From: Brachionus plicatilis
Lineage: Eukaryota; Rotifera; Eurotatoria; Ploima; Brachionidae
Assembly: GCA_010279815.1 (NCBI GenBank)
Contig: QEOQ01000163.1
Span: 78,698-89,920 of the forward strand
Direction of reading: 5' to 3'
DNA length: 11,223 nucleotides
Below the pieces are notes generated by a model. The model worked only from the letters and a program-made list of their open reading frames with translations. It did no database searches and had not been told where the DNA came from. Below are positions 6,820 to 11,223 of the stretch, piece after piece. Numbering within the stretch: the first letter of the stretch is position 1; the number at the start of each line of letters is the position of its first letter. A program made the translations under genes and the position numbers.

Positions 6820-9800
6820 TTAATCAAAATTCCAGATGAAATTTTTGTTTGTTTGAATATTGTTCGGAGTATACTGTTCAATATTTTGACCCTTGTGAAC
6901 TTTTTTTTGTAACTCGACCAAACCATCGCTCACAATGCTCATCTGAAATGTGCCCAGACACGAACTCAACTTCATTTTTTTAAGATACGAATGATGCAGC
7001 AACTGCTGCGTACTGGCCCTAAACTCGTAGTTTTTAAGAACGCACAAGTCGACAAAATTCCGAAACTTTTCACTAAAACACCTTCTCTGTACCTGTGCAA
7101 TCACCTGTGGATTTTCACTAGCGCAAACTAAAAAACAAAAAATTTTATTTTGAGGTTTTTATTTTATTTAATTAAGCAAGCCAGACCATTATAGATAATT
7201 TAAGCCTAGAAGGATGCAGGGATTCAAATTAAGATTTTTAATATTAGTTTATCTTTAAACTGTTAATTTTCTATTTATTTAATAAAAAAAAATTTTAAAA
7301 TTTTAAATTTTAAATTTGTTATTCTAACAAAAAATATAAATTAAATTTTCGTTATTATAACCTAGTTATTATTTTATCTTGATATAACAGAATAACCTAT
7401 ACCATATCCTTAAAATATTTAGGTTTAAAAATAAATAACAAATGTCACCTATAATTTACTTTTTCAATATATATTTTAACTTATTTAACTTTATTTTGAT
7501 TTATTTTTAATTTTTTAATTCTGAAAGAGCACAAAACAAATAAATAAAATAATAAAAAAATCTTAATTTTGCTTTAAAGAATAGAAAACTTTTTTCAAAG
7601 ATAAATATCTTTTAAAAAGTCTTTCTTTAAAACCTTCTCTAAAAATAATAAAAATAATATTGACTTTAAAATTAAAAAAATATTTGAAAATAAATTGAGC
7701 GCACGAAATTAAATTCTAAGGCATAAAATTTGACTTAAGATTTACTTTCACCCCAATCGTTGATGAAACAAGACAACGTTGTAGTTAATGGTTAAACTTA
7801 ATATAAAATATTACATTAAAACATAACTTATTTTACTTTTGCTTTATTCTGTTTTAATTATTTTAAATTATTTTTTTCCTTGTTTTAAGATTAGGAGTCT
7901 GGCAACTTTCAAATCATGATCAAATGATCAAGTTTAGTTGATGAAAATATTAATAAAAATGATGAAATTAGCTTTTATAATTTTTTTTTTAATTAAACAT
8001 AAGATGTTTTTTTTTTATTAAAAAAAAAACAAATCGTTTTTTTATAATTGATCTTTAATTGATTCTTCTAAAATCTCTATCTAAAAACTTTATAGACAAA
8101 TTTAAAATCGACATTAAGGTATCCAAATTATGGTTTTAAATGATATTTTAATATTATTTAAAATATTTTGTATAGCAAAATTTCAAAATATTGATTAAGA
8201 ACTTATTTTTACTTCGGATTAAACAAATCAAACAGACTAAACTAATTAAAGATTAAACAAATCATGTTAATTCGAAACATTTTATTCATTAAATTTTATT
8301 TAATGAATAAAATGTAGTCTGAAAATTGGAGTCGATTAGTCAAAAGTCGACTCACAACACTATTGATGACCCATCCTACGAAATTTAAAATAAAAAATAA
8401 ATAACGTCTCGTTACTCGTATAGAAAGCTCGGCTTCACTATCTTTATCTAAAATATTTAGTAGCAGTTTTTAATAGATAAAAAAAAATTTTGCCATGAAT
8501 TTTTTTTGGTAAACGTACATAAAAGAAAAAAAATTTTTTAGAGAATTTTTATTTTAGAGAAAAAAAATAGATATAATTAAGTATCAATATTCTAGAGAAT
8601 AAATTTATTAGAGAAAAAAAAATATAATAGAGAAAGTAAATTAGAGAATTTTTTTTTAGAGAAAAAAATAGCGACAAAAATTAATCAATTAGCAAATTAG
8701 CAAAGCCACGAATAAATAAATCTAAATTGTTTTTATTATAATCCAAAACTTGTCGTTTTACCTTTTCTTCTTTTTTTTTTAACTTTTAATGTCATTGACT
8801 TTAATAGATTACCAGCAAAAAACATTAACAAATCAGACTCCATATTAAATTTAAACTATTGATTAATGAAATTGAAATTGAAACTTTGATGATTTTTCTC
8901 TATTTTTTGTCTTCTCTATTTTTTTCTCTATTTTGATAATTCACCTTTTTTTAAGGAGAGAATTATCTGTCTTAGTCAAGTTATTTTTGTGCTGAAAATT
9001 TTTTCTTTGTAGGGAAAAGTTTTTTATTTGTGGGCACTAGGTAGACCCTATATTTTTTTGTAAGTGAAATAAAGAAAAATAAGCAATCAATTAATTGATC
9101 ATAGTGTCAAAATATGTGTCAAATGTTTTTTTTCAAGCTAACATTTACCATGGGAAATTTTTTTTCATTATAGTTAGCTGACTTTTTCACATCATGCTAA
9201 ACGATTGGGTCCATTGACAAAAAAATATTAAGATAATCTTGTCCAGAGACAACCAAAAATGCATTTTTTTTGGTGAAAAAATGCTCCAAAAATGCGACCT
9301 TTTTAGGTCAAAAAGTGCGATAAAAATGCGAATAAGTGCTAAAAAATGCATAAAAATTTTAAACAAAAATAGTTTATTGAGACAATTCCTAAAAATTTAT
9401 CGCAACATTTTTACATTTTAATGAAAATTGAATGTTTTATAAGATAAAAAAATCTTTCCTTAATAAAAATTAAAATTATTAGTTTTCTAAATCTAAGTCA
9501 TTTTCCAAATGTATAATTTCATCATCAAGCCTTGTTTATCTTCATTTTCCGTCAGATTACCCGAGTCTTCAGTATAATAAAAATAGAAAAAATTATTCAT
9601 TTTAATCGTTTCTTCGGTCGTATTTTGGCGTTTTTCATCAAGCACAATTTTGTATTTTGAAAAAGCTCGTTCAGAGTCGCATGAGCTTGCTGGAATTTTA
9701 ATATACCACCTGGCATACTGCGAAAAAATTTCTTATTTATTTTATGAAAGGGTACATTTGCCGAACCGAAATCAATTACTAGATCTTTTAAAAATAAATC

Positions 9801-11223
9801 TCTACTTTTTTCTTCAGAAAAATCAAGAGCAAGCAACACTCTTCGAATTTTGAATATATTTATTTATATTATTGAAAAAATAATTTAGGAAAAGTTTTTT
9901 CCAGGGCAGTTCCGAATAGCAGAGCCTTCTTTTCAGCCCACATGGTTGCAATATGATTAAGATATGTATTAATTATATGTGTATAATTATAGTAGAAAAA
10001 TTAATATCTAGATTTTATATAAATTGTTAAATTAAATTACAATAAAGTAAAGTATTTGTTTTTTTACGGATAACTCTTTATTATTAAATTGAGAAATTCT
10101 TTTTTGAGGAGTAATTTTTGACATTTTAGTCAAAATGAGTCTATTTCAAATTTAATAAAGAAAAAGCTTTAATGTGATTGAAATTTTAATTCAATTTAAT
10201 TAAGAAAGAAAAAAATCACATAATTTAAATAAATAATTTGAAATGCAAAAAAAATTATAGTGGTTGAATTTTTGATGTTTTAATTTTCTAATGCAACAAA
10301 AACTTAAAAATTAAAAAAATTGTTCTTAAAAATAAAAAGTGCAAAAAAATGCAAATGCATTTTTTGGTTGTCTCTGATCTTGTCCTATTAAAGTTGCTAA
10401 GAATTTTGGTCAGTTTAAAACTAATTGGGAGTTAGTACACAAGCACACAATACCTGATACAAATGTGTTCTTACTTTCTGGTGTTAGGATGCTTCGGTCC
10501 CACAGACCAATGTCGTAGCCCACTAGTTTTTCGAACAGCATCTATGTTAAAAACAAACAACATGAAGCTGAGTGTCCAAGACAAAAAACAAGTCGGTGTC
10601 ATGAAATGCTCATGTCACACCATAAATAAATACCTGAACTTTTTGGCATCCAGTAAAGGGATGAGCGCCGTTGGCCAGCTCGCAAACAGTCACTCCAAGA
10701 CTGTATATATCTGACTTAGCGTTGTATCCAATCAAGTTTTGCTGCAGTATCTCAGGACTCAGATAGTTAACGTAGTTTTCTATTCTAGCGGGATAGTCGT
10801 GAAGTCGTTTGTTCAAGAAGCCGTTGTCCATCAACGAAACAGAGAAGCCCATGCCGCCGAGGTACACGTGGCCTGAGTGAGTGATGAACACATTTTCTGG
10901 ACAAATGCACCGATGGATAATGTGTTTGGAGTGTAAATAGTCTAGCGCCAGCAGCACTGATTTTATTATTGGCTGGAGCGATTGTTCGTTGAAGCAGAGA
11001 CGTATTTGCTCGTCGGCCCGGTCCCACACCACACTAGAATTGGGCTCGTTTTCTACATTGTTCAAGTAGTAGTCTCGGATGACGTTGAGAATGTCGCGAC
11101 ACGACCCGTACTGGATGTGAGGATATATGGACCAAATTTGACAGTCTTGGACAAAACAACTTAACAATGGCAATATGTTACTGTGGCGAATGTGGCGGAT
11201 TCGCGAAATTTCATTCTTTAGAG
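6820..11223 (-). CDS. STRAD: STRAD pseudokinase (LKB1 adaptor), 3' part of gene
   Basis: STE20-related adaptor. Family members bind and activate the kinase LKB1 together with MO25 and do not phosphorylate by themselves. Exons are >11223-10634, 10541-10454 and 7127-6820, with introns of 92 nt (phase 0) and 3,326 nt (phase 1); all phases join. The 327 visible residues start in the N-lobe (EISRIRHIRHSNILPLL). HRD is replaced by HRC (IIHRCICPENVF, residues about 101-112) and DFG by GMG (YLGGMGFSV), as expected for a pseudokinase. LSPEILQQNLIGYNAKSDIY is strongly STRAD-like. Exon 2 gives MLFEKLVGYDIGLWD, and exon 3 gives the end of the C-lobe and a terminal WNFD resembling the MO25-binding WEF tail. 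About 20 residues are inserted after GSCRDIL relative to human STRAD. The gene's 5' end is outside the window. Confidence 0.93.
8277..8315. repeat. Perfect 18-bp hairpin with 3-nt loop
   Basis: ACATTTTATTCATTAAAT (8277-8294) is followed by TTT and its exact reverse complement (8298-8315). It is the longest perfect uninterrupted palindrome noticed in the window. Confidence 0.92.
8539..8930. repeat. Cluster of TAGAGAA motifs in both orientations
   Basis: TAGAGAA occurs seven times in the forward direction between 8539 and 8663 (starts 8539, 8555, 8593, 8609, 8628, 8642, 8657) and three times as TTCTCTA at 8896, 8912 and 8924. Spacing is irregular, so it is not a simple tandem array. The inverted arrangement around about 230 bp suggests subterminal repeats of an old element or a large imperfect hairpin. 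Confidence 0.7.
9236..9243. repeat. hAT target-site duplication, left copy
   Basis: ATCTTGTC, identical to 10377-10384 beyond the other end of the element. Confidence 0.88.
9256..9356. repeat. Subterminal AAAAATGC repeats of the hAT element
   Basis: Five AAAAATGC words and two AAGTGC variants occur within about 100 bp of the left end, and further copies lie at 10336-10366 near the right end. Clustered short subterminal repeats of this kind are known in hAT elements as transposase binding sites; that role here is inferred. Confidence 0.65.
9479..9960 (-). pseudogene. hAT transposase C-terminal relic
   Basis: On the minus strand, the frame from about 9732 to 9493 reads SQYARWYIKIPASSCDSERA, then FSKYKIVLDEKRQNTTEET. 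This is the hAT C-terminal dimerisation signature (W-Y-IPASS-DSER-FS...RQ-LTEEN). After an acidic stretch (TEDSGNLTENEDK) a one-base shift restores DDEIIHLENDLDLEN and a TAA at 9481-9479. This looks like the original C-terminus with one frameshift. Upstream, in other frames, 9960-9870 reads IATMWAEKKALLFGTALEKT, and 9850-9735 contains further decayed transposase. Multiple frameshifts and stops make it non-functional. It most resembles hAT families of invertebrates, but no closer assignment is possible by eye. Confidence 0.85.
10377..10384. repeat. hAT target-site duplication, right copy
   Basis: ATCTTGTC, identical to 9236-9243. Both copies are intact, so the insertion is not extremely old or has been lucky. 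Confidence 0.88.

Larger units (their letters stand above)
7128..9235. other. Long STRAD intron, part before the hAT insertion
   Basis: This is the lower-coordinate part of the 3.3-kb intron between STRAD exons. It has no recognisable exon. It contains the perfect hairpin at 8277-8315, a minus-strand open frame of 57 codons at 8469-8296 and the TAGAGAA cluster at 8539-8930, listed separately. The stretch 9000-9230 is somewhat less AT-rich, with an AGCTAAC/GTTAGCT inverted pair, and may be old repeat. Confidence 0.6.
9244..10376 (-). mobile_element. Decayed hAT DNA transposon, 1,133 bp
   Basis: The left end CAGAGACAACCAAAAATGCA (from 9244) is mirrored at the right end, which reads GCATTTTTTGGTTGTCTCTG up to 10376. 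The terminal repeats are about 23 bp with a single indel. Flanking 8-bp copies of ATCTTGTC (9236-9243 and 10377-10384) form a target duplication; 8 bp and CAGAG-type ends are hAT hallmarks. Subterminal AAAAATGC/AAAAAGTGC words recur at both ends. Inside is the broken 3' end of a transposase on the minus strand. The rest, about 10,000-10,330, is non-coding, so the element cannot move by itself. It sits within the large STRAD intron and should be removed by splicing. Confidence 0.92.

Noticed and set aside
6820..7104. Stand-alone 94-residue gene starting at a GTG
   Set aside because: It is the last exon of STRAD: an acceptor at 7128-7129 and phase agreement with the exon ending at 10454 give a continuous kinase C-lobe.
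9239..9421. 60-codon plus-strand frame
   Set aside because: It spans the hAT terminal repeat and subterminal motifs; repeated ATGC words create the frame.
9650..9853. 67-codon plus-strand frame
   Set aside because: Antisense to the hAT dimerisation domain.
10463..10714. 83-codon plus-strand frame
   Set aside because: It overlaps two STRAD exons and the small intron between them on the opposite strand; no independent signal.
10785..11027. 80-codon minus-strand frame
   Set aside because: It is an out-of-frame shadow of the STRAD exon.

Overview
The window is very AT-rich eukaryotic DNA with spliceosomal introns. Gene content points to a small invertebrate animal: a STRAD-type pseudokinase, a CHIA-like family 18 chitinase and an animal-type geranylgeranyl diphosphate synthase. 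Most introns are very short (50-92 nt). The AT bias, short introns and mix of hAT and Tc1/mariner relics would suit a rotifer or a similar micro-invertebrate, but that is inference and no lineage marker is visible.

All three recognisable genes lie on the minus strand, so the biological order runs from high to low coordinates. (1) 11223-6820 is a STRAD gene whose 5' part lies outside the window; three exons are visible, split by introns of 92 nt and about 3.3 kb. (2) 3996-2934 is a complete four-exon geranylgeranyl diphosphate synthase of 295 residues. (3) 2740-2085 holds the first two exons of a chitinase whose remaining exons were not found; they lie beyond position 1 or are lost. The synthase stop and the chitinase start are only about 190 bp apart. 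On the plus strand at 329-477 there is a weak candidate for a tiny spliced gene.

The rest is repeat-rich or apparently empty. The long STRAD intron contains a 1,133-bp decayed hAT transposon (9244-10376) with terminal inverted repeats, an 8-bp target duplication and a broken transposase end that still shows the hAT dimerisation signature. The same intron carries a cluster of TAGAGAA motifs and a perfect 18-bp hairpin. Position 568-1379 is a decayed Tc1/mariner-like unit, apparently inside the chitinase gene. It holds two head-to-head transposase fragments sharing a near-perfect inverted repeat, plus a 44-bp tandem repeat. Between the synthase and STRAD, 5565-5866 is a young inverted duplication of a coding-like segment with no recognised family.

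No operon, CRISPR array or RNA gene was recognised. The three proteins act in unrelated processes (kinase signalling, isoprenoid synthesis, chitin breakdown). No clear new system was found; the most unusual items are the two fold-back structures and the excess of stop-free, multiple-of-three introns.
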